Shown piece after piece: positions 11,396 through 20,828 of a DNA stretch of 64,000 nucleotides. Numbering within the stretch: the stretch's first letter is position 1; each line of letters begins with the position of its first letter. The position numbers were made by a program, and so were the translations under genes. The DNA comes from Microbacteriaceae bacterium (lineage in GTDB: Bacteria > Actinomycetota > Actinomycetes > Actinomycetales > Microbacteriaceae), in contig SCRE01000005.1 of NCBI GenBank assembly GCA_004297935.1, forward strand, positions 62,001 through 126,000. Direction: 5' to 3'. The notes beneath the pieces were generated by a model. That model worked only from the letters and a program-made list of their open reading frames with translations, made no database searches and had not been told where the DNA came from.

Positions 11396-11763
11396 GAGCC
11401 CTGGTCGACACGCACATTCTGCTCTGGTGGCTCGGCGACGACGCCCGACTTGATTCGTCATATCGAGAGCTGATCTCGAATTCGGACAACGAGTTGTTCG
11501 TCTCATCCGTCACGATCGCGGAGATCTCGATCAAGGCATCGCTCGGTAAGCTGACCGTGCCCCATGACATCGTCCAAACCGCGGCATCCGAGGGGTTCGC
11601 CTCGTTGCCGTTCACTGCGGCGCATGCCGAGGTGCTGCGGGATCTTCCGTGGCATCATCGCGACGCCTTCGGTCGGATGCTCGTTGCTCAGTCGATGGCA
11701 GAGCGGATGCCGTTCGCCACGGCCGACCTCCGGATCCGCGAGTACGACGTCGATTGTCTGTGA
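11392..11763 (+). CDS. PIN-domain ribonuclease toxin (VapC-like)
   Basis: The protein is about 123 aa and is a complete PIN domain. The conserved acidic residues are in place: Asp6 in VDTHILLWW, Glu44 in SVTIAEISIK, Asp91 in HHRDAFGRMLVAQ and Asp112 in FATADLRI. The pattern fits the Sll0205-like subgroup of VapC toxins, Mg-dependent RNases that cleave tRNA or other RNA. I chose the GTG at 11392 because it overlaps the antitoxin stop (GTGA); a TTG at 11380 is the alternative. The cognate antitoxin upstream is truncated and frameshifted, so the toxin appears orphaned while its catalytic residues remain intact. Inactivation at the expression level or neutralisation by another antitoxin is possible. 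Confidence 0.85.
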   Translation: MRALVDTHILLWWLGDDARLDSSYRELISNSDNELFVSSVTIAEISIKASLGKLTVPHDIVQTAASEGFASLPFTAAHAEVLRDLPWHHRDAFGRMLVAQSMAERMPFATADLRIREYDVDCL

Positions 11764-12293
11764 ACTCTCACCTTCGGTAGCCGTGATTCGGCGCGTGGAA
11801 CCCGCAGAATAGGATGCGCGGCATCCCTATGAGGATTCTCGTAACCGGTCGGACAGAAGATCGTGCTGGCAGTATCACTCGTCTGAATAACCGTGAAGGA
11901 AGCGCTCATAGCCGGGCATGCAATGGCGCTCGGCATCCCGCTCATCGCACAGGGCAAAGGGTCTGGTAGATTCCCGGTGTCGCGACGCGCTCTCCTGACG
12001 CTTCAATCTGAATCCGTGCGTGTGCAGCTCACGCCGCCACACCGCCGCGCGGGTAGTACCGCCTCGGGGGCCGGTATCCGACAGTTCGGCGCCTGTCATT
12101 ACCTTGGGCGCAGCACCGCCGAGAACTGTCGCCTTCGACCCCAACCGGGACTTCGGCTCCTCCCACCGGACCACCCCGGAGATGTAGCCCGCCGCCCGCA
12201 GCGGAGCCGCCCGATACAATGGGGCGGACCCGTCGTCACGTCGTGCATCGGCAGCGGCCCGGTCCGGCCAGGTACCTGACCGTGAGGAGCATC
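11764..12293 (+). other. 530-bp intergenic region with possible PIN remnant and purA promoter
   Basis: No complete gene is supported. A frame from GTG 11893 reads VKEALIAGHAMALGIPLIA, which resembles the distal part of another VapC/PIN domain (general pattern IAAHALALGxxLV), but it then degenerates; I treat it as a possible fragment. The last 100 bp (from 12196) are the intact counterpart of the duplicated purA promoter region, with GATACAAT at 12213-12220 as likely -10 and GTGAGGAG as ribosome-binding site. Confidence 0.45.
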
Positions 12294-13580
12294 ATGCCGG
12301 CAATCGTCATCATCGGCGCCCAGTGGGGCGACGAGGGCAAAGGCAAAGCGACCGACCTTCTGGGCAGTCGCATCGATTACGTCGTCAAGTTCAACGGTGG
12401 CAACAATGCCGGCCACACGGTCGTGATCGGCGCCGAAAAGTATGCGCTGAACCTGCTACCCTCCGGCATCCTGACCCCCGGCGTCACCCCGGTGATCGCC
12501 AACGGCGTCGTCGTCGACATCGAAGTGCTCTTCAAAGAACTGGATGCGCTCATCGCACGCGGCGTGGACGTCTCCCGTCTCAAGGTCTCCTCCAACGCGC
12601 ACGTGATCACGCAATATCACCGCACCCTCGACAAGGTCACCGAGCGATTCCTCGGCAAACGCCAGATTGGAACGACCGGCCGCGGCATCGGGCCGGCCTA
12701 CGCCGACAAGATCAATCGCGTCGGCATCCGCATCCAGGACCTGTTCGACGAGAACATCCTGCGGCAGAAGGTGGAGGGCGCACTCGACCAGAAGAACCAC
12801 TTGCTCGTCAAGCTGTATAACCGGCGCGCGTTCACGGTCGACGAGATCGTCGATGACCTGCTCTGCTCAGCGGAACGGCTGCGCCCGATGGTCGCAGACA
12901 CCAGCCTGCTGATCAACCACGCACTGGACGCCGACAAGAATGTGCTGTTCGAGGCCGGTCAAGCCACGATGCTGGATGTCGACCACGGCACCTACCCGTT
13001 CGTCACCTCCTCGTCGTCGACGGCCGGCGGCGCGGCAATCGGCGCCGGCATCGGACCGGCGCGCATCAGTCGCGTGATCGGCATCGTCAAGGCTTACACC
13101 ACCCGCGTCGGTTCCGGCCCGTTCCCGACGGAATTGTTCGACGAGCAGGGCGAGTGGTTGCGCCAGGTCGGCGCCGAGTTCGGAACGGTCACCGGCCGCC
13201 CGCGCCGCACGGGCTGGTATGACGCGCTCATCGCCCGCTACGCGACGCGCATCAACGGCGTCACCGACTTCGTGCTCACCAAACTCGACACGCTCACCGG
13301 GCTGGAGCGGATCCCGGTATGCGTCGCATATGACGTTGAAGGCATACGTTATGACGAGATGCCCTCCTCGCAGAGTGACTTCCACCACGCGGTTCCGATC
13401 TACCAGGAATTCCCCGGCTGGGAGGAAGACATCACCGGCGCGCGCCGGTTCGAAGACCTCCCTCAGAATGCCCAGGACTACGTCGTCGCCCTTGAGGAAC
13501 TGAGCGGATCCCGCATTTCTGCGATCGGCGTCGGCCCTGGGCGAGAGGCGATCGTGGTGCGGCACGACCTGATCGGATAG
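12294..13580 (+). CDS. purA: Adenylosuccinate synthetase
   Basis: The protein is 428 aa, the usual family length. It catalyses IMP + aspartate + GTP to adenylosuccinate, the first AMP-specific step of purine synthesis. Visible motifs are the N-terminal [12 protein letters not shown]-loop with catalytic Asp, [10 protein letters not shown], the [14 protein letters not shown] segment, [22 protein letters not shown] and the C-terminal GVGPGRE. The start is ATG 12294, preceded by GAGGAG; an in-frame GTG at 12219 would add residues that belong to the promoter copy. Other purine genes are scattered over the next 35 kb. Part of this gene's 5' region has been duplicated upstream at 11062-11217. Confidence 0.97.
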   Translation: MPAIVIIGAQWGDEGKGKATDLLGSRIDYVVKFNGGNNAGHTVVIGAEKYALNLLPSGILTPGVTPVIANGVVVDIEVLFKELDALIARGVDVSRLKVSSNAHVITQYHRTLDKVTERFLGKRQIGTTGRGIGPAYADKINRVGIRIQDLFDENILRQKVEGALDQKNHLLVKLYNRRAFTVDEIVDDLLCSAERLRPMVADTSLLINHALDADKNVLFEAGQATMLDVDHGTYPFVTSSSSTAGGAAIGAGIGPARISRVIGIVKAYTTRVGSGPFPTELFDEQGEWLRQVGAEFGTVTGRPRRTGWYDALIARYATRINGVTDFVLTKLDTLTGLERIPVCVAYDVEGIRYDEMPSSQSDFHHAVPIYQEFPGWEEDITGARRFEDLPQNAQDYVVALEELSGSRISAIGVGPGREAIVVRHDLIG

Positions 13581-13601
13581 CCGTTCAGCTCGGTGGTTGC
13601 C

Positions 13602-13731
13602 TTTCGAGACGGCCGCGGGCGGCCTGCTGCAGGAACCGGAGCGCGGTCGGGCTCGGGGATCGCGCAGCGATCCGCGACCCTAGCACCGAGCGGGCTTGCG
13701 CGCGAGAGTTTAGGCCCGCGGCCGTCTCGAA
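13602..13731. repeat. 130-bp palindromic intergenic element after purA
   Basis: The outer arms TTTCGAGACGGCCGCGGGC (from about 13602) and its near-exact complement (to about 13731) enclose a perfect inner hairpin GGATCGC-GCA-GCGATCC at 13657-13673. The element fills the space between the converging purA and isomerase genes and could act as a terminator. Its TCTCGAAACC edge resembles the dispersed palindromes elsewhere in the window. Confidence 0.7.
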
Positions 13732-13741
13732 ACCGCGGTGG

Positions 13742-14350
13742 TCAGACGATACTGAAACGTTCGGGCAGATCGGCGCGCCCGGTCATCGCGAGCAGGAGTT
13801 CCTCGCCGCGCCCCGCGTCGGCCGCGATGCCGGCCGCCAGCCTGGCACACTCTCGCACCGCACCCTCCGGGAACGTCGCGCGAATGCCGGTCGCCCGCTC
13901 GATATCCATCGTGTGCACCACCAGTTCGAACAGTCGCGTGCGCAGGTATTCCTGTAGCAGCATATTACCGCCGCGCACAGCGATCCGGCGATCCAGTCGC
14001 TGCTCGCCGAGTCGCACGAGCACGCGTTTGTTAGCCGCCGCGATCGCCGGCACAGGGTCGGCGCCGAGCGCAATCCCGCTCTCGATGCCGCGCCGGGCCA
14101 CGGCCGCGGAGGCCGCAGCATCCGGAGTCACATGTGCGTAGTACTGTTCAGCAGTCGCGATACTGATGGTGGCCGGCTCATCGAGCGCAAGGTAGTCGAT
14201 CACGGTCTGCACCGCGCGCGAGGTGTGGCCGACGAGTGAGCGCACCGTCCAGACGCCGAGACCGGGCAGTTCCCATTGCTCGTCACGGATGCGCGCCACG
14301 ACGTCGGCGAACGCCTTCGCCGTGCCACCGTAGAGTTCGATCGTGCTCAC
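13742..14350 (-). CDS. Maleylpyruvate-isomerase / mycothiol-binding (DinB-like) family protein
   Basis: The protein is about 202 aa from GTG 14350 (MSTIELYGG...). It matches the actinobacterial mycothiol-dependent maleylpyruvate isomerase N-terminal-domain family (the TIGR03086-like proteins): an early GLGVWTVRSLVGHTSR segment with the conserved His, and a later RLFELVVHTMDIERATG segment. Members are metal-binding four-helix bundles that use mycothiol in isomerase, dechlorination or detoxification reactions; the substrate here is unknown. A longer open frame to 14464 runs into intergenic repeats and is not used. The gene converges on purA. Confidence 0.8.
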   Translation of the reverse strand: MSTIELYGGTAKAFADVVARIRDEQWELPGLGVWTVRSLVGHTSRAVQTVIDYLALDEPATISIATAEQYYAHVTPDAAASAAVARRGIESGIALGADPVPAIAAANKRVLVRLGEQRLDRRIAVRGGNMLLQEYLRTRLFELVVHTMDIERATGIRATFPEGAVRECARLAAGIAADAGRGEELLLAMTGRADLPERFSIV

Positions 14351-14788
14351 GACACCATGCTCGCACGGCACGGGCGGCCGGCACAGAGGTATTCCGGCGG
14401 CCCGGTTGAGCGGGCCTCCCGCGTCGGCTGCTCCGGGCCGCCGGTAGCGCTGATTGAGGAGCATCGCGAGCGAAGCGAGCGGAGCTGTCTCGAAACCTGC
14501 ACACCGGGCGGTGCAGGGTCGTGGTCTCGAGACGCGTATTCGCTGCGCTCATGCGCTCCTCAACCACCGATCTTTGTTGAGGAGCACCGCGAGGGGAGCG
14601 AGCCGTGCGTCGTCTCTTCGAGACGGTCGCGGGCTTCAATTCAACCCTCGCTCGCAGGCTCGGTCGGCGCTGACTGGGTGGCGGATCGCTGCGCTATCCC
14701 GCGAGCTCGACCGCGCTCCGGTTCCTGAGGAGGCTGCCCGCGGCCGGCTCGAAGGGCAGCCGCACGCGAGGGCTGACAGACTGGGGGC
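14351..14788. other. 438-bp gap containing two degenerate palindromic repeats
   Basis: There is no convincing gene between the divergent isomerase and lactonase genes. Two related segments (about 14455-14575 and 14576-14640) carry TTGAGGAGCAC/T-CGCGAG, GAGCGAAGCGAGCGG, TGTCTCGAAACC, GGTCTCGAGACGCG and CTTCGAGACGG. These are variants of the dispersed TCTCGATAC/GGTCGAGTAG palindrome family found at several other sites. The lactonase promoter must lie near the right end of the gap. Confidence 0.6.
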
Positions 14789-15916
14789 ATGACGAATGCT
14801 GCCGGCGTCGCGCTGGCCGAGCTGTGGAGCGGTTCCTACACCGCGGACTCGAACGGGCACGGCACCGGCATCGGTCTTGTGCACACGGCGGACGACGGAA
14901 CACTCGGCCCGGTGCGGTCCGCCGTCGTGACCGACTCGCCCTCGTTCATCGCACGGCACCCGAGTCTTCCCGTCGTCTACGCGGTCAGCGAAGTCGCCCA
15001 GACGATTCAGGCGTTTGCGGTCGCGGAAGCCGTGGTCCGATCTGATGTCGTGCTCGTGCCGCTCGGAGAGCCATGGCTCGCAGGCGCGGCGGTCTGCCAT
15101 GTGACGATCGACCCGACTGGTCAGTACGCGATCGCCGCCTGCTGGGGCGACGGCAAGGTGCTCGCCTACGAGCTGGACGGATCCGGTCGCATCACCGCGC
15201 GCCACGAAACCGACCCGGCAGTCGATCCATACGCCGACCCGATACAGCCGGGCGGCGAGCCGACCTGGCCGAACGGCGAGGCAACACGGCCGGGCGGCGA
15301 GCGGCACAGCCGGGCGCACGCATCCGTCGTGCTGCCGGACGGTCGGGTGCTCACCACCAACCTCGGCTACGACCTGGTACGCGTCTGGCGCTATGTGCCC
15401 GGGCGCGGTCTTGTCGCCGATCACGACGTGACGCTTCCGCGCGGCAGCGGGCCGCGGCATCCGGCGTTGCATCCGAGCGGGCATGTCTACATCGTCACGG
15501 AGTATTCGGTTGAGGCCGTGGTGTTGCAACCGGATGCCGCCGGCCGCTACTCGGTCGTTCAGGTCACGCCGGTGATCTCCGGCGGCCCCGCGTCGACGCC
15601 GGCGGGCGTGCCGATCACCGGCGCGCACATCTCGATCGACGAGTCGGGCGAACACGTACACGTGACCGTGCGCGCTGCCAACCGTGTTGCCGTGCTGGCT
15701 GTGCGCGACGGTGGAGCACGACTCGGACCGCTCGCCGAGGTCGACTGCGGCGGCAATTGGCCACGCCACCATCTGCAGCGCGGATCGCTGCTGCACGTCG
15801 CGAACCAGCTCTCCGACACGATCACGACCTTCCGACTGGATGCCGCGGGCGTGCCCTCCGTGCTGCTCCAGACCCGGCCGACCGGCTCCCCCACCTGCCT
15901 GATCGAGCGGCGCTGA
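14789..15916 (+). CDS. Lactonase-family seven-bladed beta-propeller protein
   Basis: The protein is 375 aa and of the 6-phosphogluconolactonase (Pgl, YbhE) type, a cytosolic beta-propeller built from repeated strands such as GSYT near residue 16, HPSLPVVYAVSE, HVTIDPTGQYAIAACWGDGKV, RHPALHPSGHVYIVTE and GAHISIDESGEHVHVTVRAANRV. Family members hydrolyse sugar lactones, but the actual substrate cannot be read from sequence. A Pro/Gly/Glu-rich insert around residues 150-172 (QPGGEPTWPNGEATRPGGE) is built from imperfect 27-nt repeats and probably forms a surface loop. The start is ATG 14789. It is a single gene, divergent from the isomerase. Confidence 0.82.
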   Translation: MTNAAGVALAELWSGSYTADSNGHGTGIGLVHTADDGTLGPVRSAVVTDSPSFIARHPSLPVVYAVSEVAQTIQAFAVAEAVVRSDVVLVPLGEPWLAGAAVCHVTIDPTGQYAIAACWGDGKVLAYELDGSGRITARHETDPAVDPYADPIQPGGEPTWPNGEATRPGGERHSRAHASVVLPDGRVLTTNLGYDLVRVWRYVPGRGLVADHDVTLPRGSGPRHPALHPSGHVYIVTEYSVEAVVLQPDAAGRYSVVQVTPVISGGPASTPAGVPITGAHISIDESGEHVHVTVRAANRVAVLAVRDGGARLGPLAEVDCGGNWPRHHLQRGSLLHVANQLSDTITTFRLDAAGVPSVLLQTRPTGSPTCLIERR

Positions 15917-15972
15917 TGGCGCCGCACCGTTGACGTGATCGGGCGGCGGTCGGCGACGGAGTGTCGGCGCTG

Positions 15973-16060
15973 AACCGCACATTTGGCGTAAGACCGGAAT
16001 GGCAGTCGGTTGTCAGTCCGGTCTTCCGTGCAAAAGCCGGTCCGGCGTCGACGCTCTGCG
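15973..16060. repeat. Dispersed intergenic repeat, family B (copy 1)
   Basis: This roughly 85-bp segment carries AAGACCGGAATGGCAG, CAGTCCGGTCTTCCGTGC and AAAAGCCGGTCC. On the opposite strand it is similar over most of its length to 52446-52536, and shares the GACCGGNTTTTGCACG core with shorter copies near 26547 and 60441. It has internal inverted symmetry (GACCGG/CCGGTC) and no coding potential. Confidence 0.55.
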
Positions 16061-16170
16061 AGCGTCGCGGACGACAGATGTCGGCTGCCCGCGCGGACGA
16101 CTCACGCGGGTACCGCACGCGGGCGGCCTGCGCGGGCGGCACACACGGGACAGTGCCTTGGCGTAGCAGA

Positions 16171-16189
16171 TTAGGTATGCCTAAACTAA
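16171..16189 (+). promoter_or_regulatory. DtxR/IdeR-type iron box
   Basis: TTAGGTATGCCTAAACTAA is an excellent match to the 19-bp DtxR/IdeR operator consensus (TTAGGTTAGCCTAACCTAA). It lies 5 nt before the proposed ATG of the methyltransferase gene, so an Fe-loaded repressor bound here would block initiation. It predicts iron-repressed expression of that gene. Confidence 0.75.
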
Positions 16190-16194
16190 GTTCT

Positions 16195-17058
16195 ATGAGC
16201 GCTCCGGCTTCGCATAACACTCGGCAGACCGCTGTCACCGCGGCGCGAGGCAAGGCACCCCGGCTCGGGGAGGGCGTTCCGCTCGCACGGATGCCCGCCC
16301 ACTGGATGCTCGGTCGGCTCGGCAAGAAGGTCATGCGACCCGGTGGGCTGACGCCGTCACTGCACATGCTCGACGCGCTGCAGATCGGTCCGGAGGACGA
16401 CGTTGTCGACATGTGGCCCGGACTGGGTGTGACAACCCAGCGCACCCTCGCGGCGCATCCGCACAGCTATACGGCGATCGAACGCGGCGTTGCCGAGGCT
16501 GCGCGCGTTCAACGGATGCTTGCACACGCCCACGAGACCGGTGCGGATCGGCGTTGCCTGGTCGAGCCCACGCACAAGACGAGCCTGGCCGATGGCGCAG
16601 CGAGCGTCGTCTACGGCGAGGCCATGCTCACGCTGGAGCCGGCCAAGCGCAAGCTGGCGACCGTTGCCGAGGCCGCGCGCCTGCTGCGTCCGGGCGGGCG
16701 GTACGGCATCCACGAGCTGCTGCTCACGCCGAAGACGCTGGCCGAGGCGGCGAAGGACGAGATCGAGACGACGCTGACCAAGGTGCTGCACGTGCTGGCA
16801 CGGCCTCTGACGACCGACGAATGGCGAGGGCAGTTGGAAGGCGGCGGTTTCGAGGTCGATTTCGAAGAGACCGGCGAGATGCTGCTGCTGGACATCTCCA
16901 CCTTCCTCTCCGACGAGGGTCTGTGGGGCTCGACGGTGTTCACGGCGCGTTGCCTCGCGCATCCGTCTGTGCTGCCGCGAATCACCGAGATGTGGAACGT
17001 GTTCCGCCGCTACCGCGACAACATCGGTGCAATCGTCATGACCGCGCATCGTGTGTGA
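16195..17058 (+). CDS. SAM-dependent methyltransferase, probably iron-regulated
   Basis: The protein is about 287 aa from ATG 16195. It has a class I Rossmann methyltransferase core: VVDMWPGLGVTTQRTL (motif I variant), then YTAIERG (acidic end of strand 2), ASVVYGEAMLTLEP (motif IV area) and LLRPGGRYGIHELLL (typical UbiE-like post-motif strand). The substrate is unknown. The open frame runs back to 15961, but that part overlaps an intergenic repeat and the iron box; a second ATG at 16177 lies inside the box. The site next to the start suggests a role in iron limitation, for example siderophore or haem metabolism; that is inference. Confidence 0.75.
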   Translation: MSAPASHNTRQTAVTAARGKAPRLGEGVPLARMPAHWMLGRLGKKVMRPGGLTPSLHMLDALQIGPEDDVVDMWPGLGVTTQRTLAAHPHSYTAIERGVAEAARVQRMLAHAHETGADRRCLVEPTHKTSLADGAASVVYGEAMLTLEPAKRKLATVAEAARLLRPGGRYGIHELLLTPKTLAEAAKDEIETTLTKVLHVLARPLTTDEWRGQLEGGGFEVDFEETGEMLLLDISTFLSDEGLWGSTVFTARCLAHPSVLPRITEMWNVFRRYRDNIGAIVMTAHRV

Positions 17059-17144
17059 CCAGCGCGACCGGTTTCGACCAGCGCGACCGGCTCTGAGCAG
17101 CACGATCGCCGCGTCGCAAACGCTCTGACGAGTAGTGTCTCACT

Positions 17145-17513
17145 ATGGCTTTGCACGACAACCCCACGCCCCGGCCTGAGCGGAATCACTCCGGGGCGAA
17201 CGACACCGAGGCGGCGCTTGCTCAGTTGCGCAGCATCCGTGAGAGCATCGACAACATCGATGCGGCGCTGGTGCACATGCTGGCCGAGCGGTTCAAGTTC
17301 ACCCAATTCGTCGGAACACTGAAGGCCGAGCACGGTCTGCCGCCGGCGGACCCGGAGCGTGAGCGCGAGCAGATCCATCGCCTTCGCCAGCTCGCCGAGG
17401 CCAGCCACCTTGACCCGGAGTTCGCCGAGAAGTGGTTCAATTTCGTGGTCGCCGAGGTGATCCACCACCACGTCGAGGCGGCGGAGCGCACGGTGGGTGG
17501 TAGCCAGGCGTGA
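17145..17513 (+). CDS. Chorismate mutase (AroQ type)
   Basis: The protein is 122 aa: a short variable N-terminus followed by an all-helical AroQ-class chorismate mutase domain. Helix 1 carries LRSIRESIDNIDAALVHMLAERFK (conserved Arg, Asp and the AlpaERF-x-x-t end); Lys in TLKAEHGLPPADPERE and the final helix EFAEKWFNFVVAEVIHHH complete the domain. It converts chorismate to prephenate for Phe/Tyr synthesis. A monofunctional stand-alone form of this length is common in actinobacteria. The start is ATG 17145. The gene converges with purL. Confidence 0.88.
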   Translation: MALHDNPTPRPERNHSGANDTEAALAQLRSIRESIDNIDAALVHMLAERFKFTQFVGTLKAEHGLPPADPEREREQIHRLRQLAEASHLDPEFAEKWFNFVVAEVIHHHVEAAERTVGGSQA

Positions 17514-17632
17514 GTCGTCGGTGGAACCCGGCAGCTCCGTCGGGGCCGCCGGCACGGCCATGATCGTGGCCGGCGCTTGGGCGTCGCCTAGCGCCCGATG
17601 GTGTCAGCGCCGATGGTGTCGCGCCGATGTTG

Positions 17633-19978
17633 TCAGTGCCCGACGACCGGGCCGAAGTGCTCGGCGAGCGTCGCGCGGTGGGTGGCGCGGAGTTCCTCGA
17701 TGCCGACGGTGAAGGCGTCCTGGATCTCGAGCACCGGCTGCGTGCCGATCTCGACATCCGTGACGCCGATGCGCAGCACCGGGCAGTCGCGACCCTCGCA
17801 CAGCCCGCGGAACTTCACGTCGTCCTCCCGCGGCACAGACACGATCACCCGTCCGGTCGACTCCGAGAACAGGGCGGTCGCGGCATCGACGCCGTCGCGC
17901 TCCATGATCTCGCCGAGCCAGATGCGGGCGCCGACGCCGAAGCGCAGCACGGACTCCGCGACGGCCTGTGCGAGCCCGCCATCCGCCAGGTCGTGTGCGG
18001 AGACGATCAATGCCTCCATCGCGCCGGCATGCAGCAACCCGGCGAGTTTCTTCTCCTCGGCCAGGTCCACCACCGGCGGATGCCCGCCCAAGTGACCGTG
18101 GACCGTGCCGGCCCACGCGGATCCGTCCAGCTCCTCCCGGGTGATGCCGAGCAGGTAGATGTTGTCGCCGGCGTCCTGCCAGCCGCTCGGGATGCGGCGG
18201 TCGACGTGGTCGATCACGCCGAGCACGCCGACGACCGGTGTCGGGAAGATCGGCGTGTCGCCGGTCTGGTTGTAGAACGACACGTTGCCGCCGGTGACCG
18301 GGATCTCCAGCTCCAGGCATCCGTCTGACAGACCCTCGACGGCCTGGCCGAACTGCCACATCACCTCGGGGTTCTCGGGGCTGCCGAAGTTGAGGCAATC
18401 GGTGACGGCGACGGGCACCGCGCCGGTGACTGCGACGTTGCGGTACGCCTCGGCGAGCGCCAGCCGGGCGCCCTGTTTCGGGTCGAGCTGGCAGTAGCGG
18501 CCGTTGGCATCCGTCGCGATCGCGAAGCCGAGACCGGATGCCTCGTCCACGCGGATCATCCCACCGTCGTCGGGGAACGCGAGCGCCGTGTTGCCGCCGA
18601 CGTAGTAGTCGTACTGGTTGGTCACCCAACTCTTGTCCGCCAGGTTCGGGCTGCCGAGCAGCGCGAGGAACTGTTCGCGCAGTGCATCCCGGTCGTCGTC
18701 CGCTGGCCGTTCCAAGGCGGATGCGGAGTCTGCCTGCAGCGCGTCGATCCAGCTCGGGTAGGCGACGGGCCTGTCGTACACCGGGCCGTCGACCGCCACC
18801 GTCCGCGGGTCGACGTTCACGATCTCGACACCGCGCCAGTTGATGACGAGCCGCCCCGTGTCGGTGACCTCGCCGAGAACGCTGGTTTCGACATCCCATT
18901 TGGCGGTGATCGTGAGAAACGCGTCGAGCTTCTCCGGCGTGACGACGGCCATCATGCGCTCCTGCGACTCCGACATGAGGATCTCCTCGGCTGTCAAGGT
19001 CGGGTCGCGCAGCAGCACGGAGTCGAGTTCGATGAACATGCCGCCGTCGCCGTTGGCGGCGAGCTCGCTGGTGGCACAGCTGATGCCGGCGGCGCCGAGG
19101 TCCTGGATGCCTTCGACGACCTTGTCGCGGAACAGCTCGAGGCAGCACTCGATGAGCACCTTCTCCGCGAACGGGTCGCCGACCTGCACCGCCGGACGCT
19201 TGGTCGGACCGCCGTCGGCGAACGTGTCGGATGCGAGAATGGATGCCCCGCCGATGCCATCTCCGCCGGTGCGGGCTCCGAACAGCACGATCTTGTTGCC
19301 GACGCCGGATGCGTTCGCCCGGTGCAGGTCGTCGTGCCGCAGCACACCGACACTGAGCGCGTTGACGAGCGGATTGCCCTGATACACCGGGTCGAAGTAG
19401 GTCTCGCCGCCGATGTTCGGCAGGCCAAGGCAGTTGCTGTAGAACGAGATGCCGCCGACGACCCCATGAACGACGCGGGCCGTGTCGGGGTCGTCGATCT
19501 TGCCGAAGCGCAACTGGTCCATGACGGCGACAGGGCGTGCTCCCATCGAGATGATGTCGCGCACGATGCCGCCGACCCCGGTCGCCGCGCCCTGAAACGG
19601 CTCGATGTAGCTCGGGTGGTTGTGGCTCTCGACTTTGAACGTGACGGCCCAGCCTTCACCGATGTCCACGACGCCCGCGTTCTCGCCCATGCCGACCATG
19701 AGGTTCTTCTTCATGTTCTCGGTGAGCTTCTGCCCGAACTGGCGCAGGTACTTCTTGGAACTCTTGTACGAGCAGTGCTCGCTCCACATCACCGAGTACA
19801 TGGCGAGTTCGCCGCTGGTCGGGCGGCGACCGAGGATCGCCTTGATCTGCGCGTACTCGTCCGGCTTCAGGCCGAGTGCGGCGTACGGCTGCTGAATGTC
19901 GGGCGTGGCGATCGCGTTCGCGACGCTGTCCGGCACGTTCTCATCGGAAGTGGGGGCGGATGCTGCGACTTCACTCAC
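17633..19978 (-). CDS. purL: Phosphoribosylformylglycinamidine synthase, large subunit (PurL)
   Basis: The protein is about 781 aa and is the small-type PurL that works with PurQ and PurS. It uses ATP and ammonia to convert FGAR to FGAM, the fourth purine step. The family signature [20 protein letters not shown] is clear near residue 100, followed by [25 protein letters not shown] and the C-terminal AIR-synthase-like repeat (GGVSFYN-type segments, here [16 protein letters not shown]). I chose GTG 19978 ([11 protein letters not shown]...), which has GAGGAG upstream; the open frame to 20074 reaches into intergenic DNA. The partner subunits purQ and purS lie 7 kb away, also on the minus strand. 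Confidence 0.96.
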   Translation of the reverse strand: MSEVAASAPTSDENVPDSVANAIATPDIQQPYAALGLKPDEYAQIKAILGRRPTSGELAMYSVMWSEHCSYKSSKKYLRQFGQKLTENMKKNLMVGMGENAGVVDIGEGWAVTFKVESHNHPSYIEPFQGAATGVGGIVRDIISMGARPVAVMDQLRFGKIDDPDTARVVHGVVGGISFYSNCLGLPNIGGETYFDPVYQGNPLVNALSVGVLRHDDLHRANASGVGNKIVLFGARTGGDGIGGASILASDTFADGGPTKRPAVQVGDPFAEKVLIECCLELFRDKVVEGIQDLGAAGISCATSELAANGDGGMFIELDSVLLRDPTLTAEEILMSESQERMMAVVTPEKLDAFLTITAKWDVETSVLGEVTDTGRLVINWRGVEIVNVDPRTVAVDGPVYDRPVAYPSWIDALQADSASALERPADDDRDALREQFLALLGSPNLADKSWVTNQYDYYVGGNTALAFPDDGGMIRVDEASGLGFAIATDANGRYCQLDPKQGARLALAEAYRNVAVTGAVPVAVTDCLNFGSPENPEVMWQFGQAVEGLSDGCLELEIPVTGGNVSFYNQTGDTPIFPTPVVGVLGVIDHVDRRIPSGWQDAGDNIYLLGITREELDGSAWAGTVHGHLGGHPPVVDLAEEKKLAGLLHAGAMEALIVSAHDLADGGLAQAVAESVLRFGVGARIWLGEIMERDGVDAATALFSESTGRVIVSVPREDDVKFRGLCEGRDCPVLRIGVTDVEIGTQPVLEIQDAFTVGIEELRATHRATLAEHFGPVVGH

Positions 19979-20333
19979 GCGGCGGGACTCCTCGAATCGT
20001 GGGCGCGCGGCCAGATGCGCCGGACCCTTCAAGTCTACCGAGGCTCGCCCAGCCAGCCGGCTCACCGTATTCACGACGAACCGAAGGTCTAAGCCGTCAT
20101 CGGGGTCGTCACCGGCGCTGGTTCCGGCTGTTCATCCTGCATTCGGGTGAACGAAACTGAGAGAATAGGGGAGCCGAAAATCGAGCTGCGAGGAGCATCC
20201 GCAATGGAGAAGCGCAAACACCGAACCCGCTTGTCGTCTGTTCGTTCTTGGCGGTTCATGTGACGGTCGCGGCCCTGACCTGGCGGTTCCCTACCGATAG
20301 TGTCGAGACACGCACATCCACAAAGGGAAGCCG
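19979..20333. other. 355-bp gap between divergent purL and DUF4190 gene
   Basis: This gap holds the purL upstream region and the DUF4190 promoter. The only coding candidate is a 19-codon ORF (20204-20263). No riboswitch, tRNA or strong hairpin was recognised by eye. Confidence 0.4.
20204..20263 (+). CDS. Candidate 19-aa basic small protein or leader peptide
   Basis: An ATG preceded by GAGGAG at about 8 nt encodes MEKRKHRTRLSSVRSWRFM and then stops 70 bp before the DUF4190 gene. The product is strongly basic. The only support is the good ribosome-binding site and position, so this may be fortuitous. If real it could be an upstream ORF affecting the next gene. Confidence 0.25.
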   Translation: MEKRKHRTRLSSVRSWRFM

Positions 20334-20828
20334 ATGACCGATTCATCAGAACTGCCGCAGCAACCGCATCCGACAGAACCGCCGTCGGTAGCGCAGCAAG
20401 CTCCCGCGCCGCCGGTTCCCGCCCAGCAACTTCCCGCGCCGCAACAGCAGCCGCAGTACGCGCGACCGCAGCAGTACCAGCCGCAAGTGCAGCCTGTTGT
20501 TCCGCAGGCGTACTACGCGGTGCCGCAATACGCCGTGCCAGTCGTGGCATACGCCCCGCCGCAGCCGAAGGGACTGAGTGTCACGTCGATGGTGCTCGGG
20601 CTCGTCTCGATCGTCTTCGGCTTCACCCTGCTTGCGCCGATCGGCGCCGTCGTCTTCGGTGCGATCGGACTCAAGAAGGAGCCGGCTGGACGTGGCATGT
20701 CGATCACCGGGATCGTGCTCGGCGGCTTGTGCCTGTTGCTCTGGGCGGCACTGGTCGTCGTCTGGATCATCGCAATCGCCGGGATCCTCGGTGTGGCCGC
20801 GACGCTGCCGGCGACGTCCAACTACTGA
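20334..20828 (+). CDS. DUF4190-domain membrane protein with Pro/Gln-rich N-terminus
   Basis: The protein is 164 aa. Residues 1-78 are low-complexity and rich in Pro, Gln and Ala (for example QQLPAPQQQPQYARPQQY). They are followed by two hydrophobic helices (about 80-110 and 120-155) separated by GLKKEPAGRGMSITGIVLGG, the typical DUF4190 pattern. Such proteins are small actinobacterial membrane proteins of unknown function, whose disordered cytoplasmic tail may bind partners. The start ATG 20334 has AAAGGGAAG just upstream. Confidence 0.8.
   Translation: MTDSSELPQQPHPTEPPSVAQQAPAPPVPAQQLPAPQQQPQYARPQQYQPQVQPVVPQAYYAVPQYAVPVVAYAPPQPKGLSVTSMVLGLVSIVFGFTLLAPIGAVVFGAIGLKKEPAGRGMSITGIVLGGLCLLLWAALVVVWIIAIAGILGVAATLPATSNY

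Noticed and set aside
11810-11880. MRILVTG-like start suggesting a sugar-nucleotide epimerase
   Set aside because: The similarity ends after seven residues and the frame soon degenerates.
17604-19148. 514-codon Arg-rich frame overlapping purL
   Set aside because: It is a shadow frame in GC-rich DNA with no domain; purL accounts for the region.
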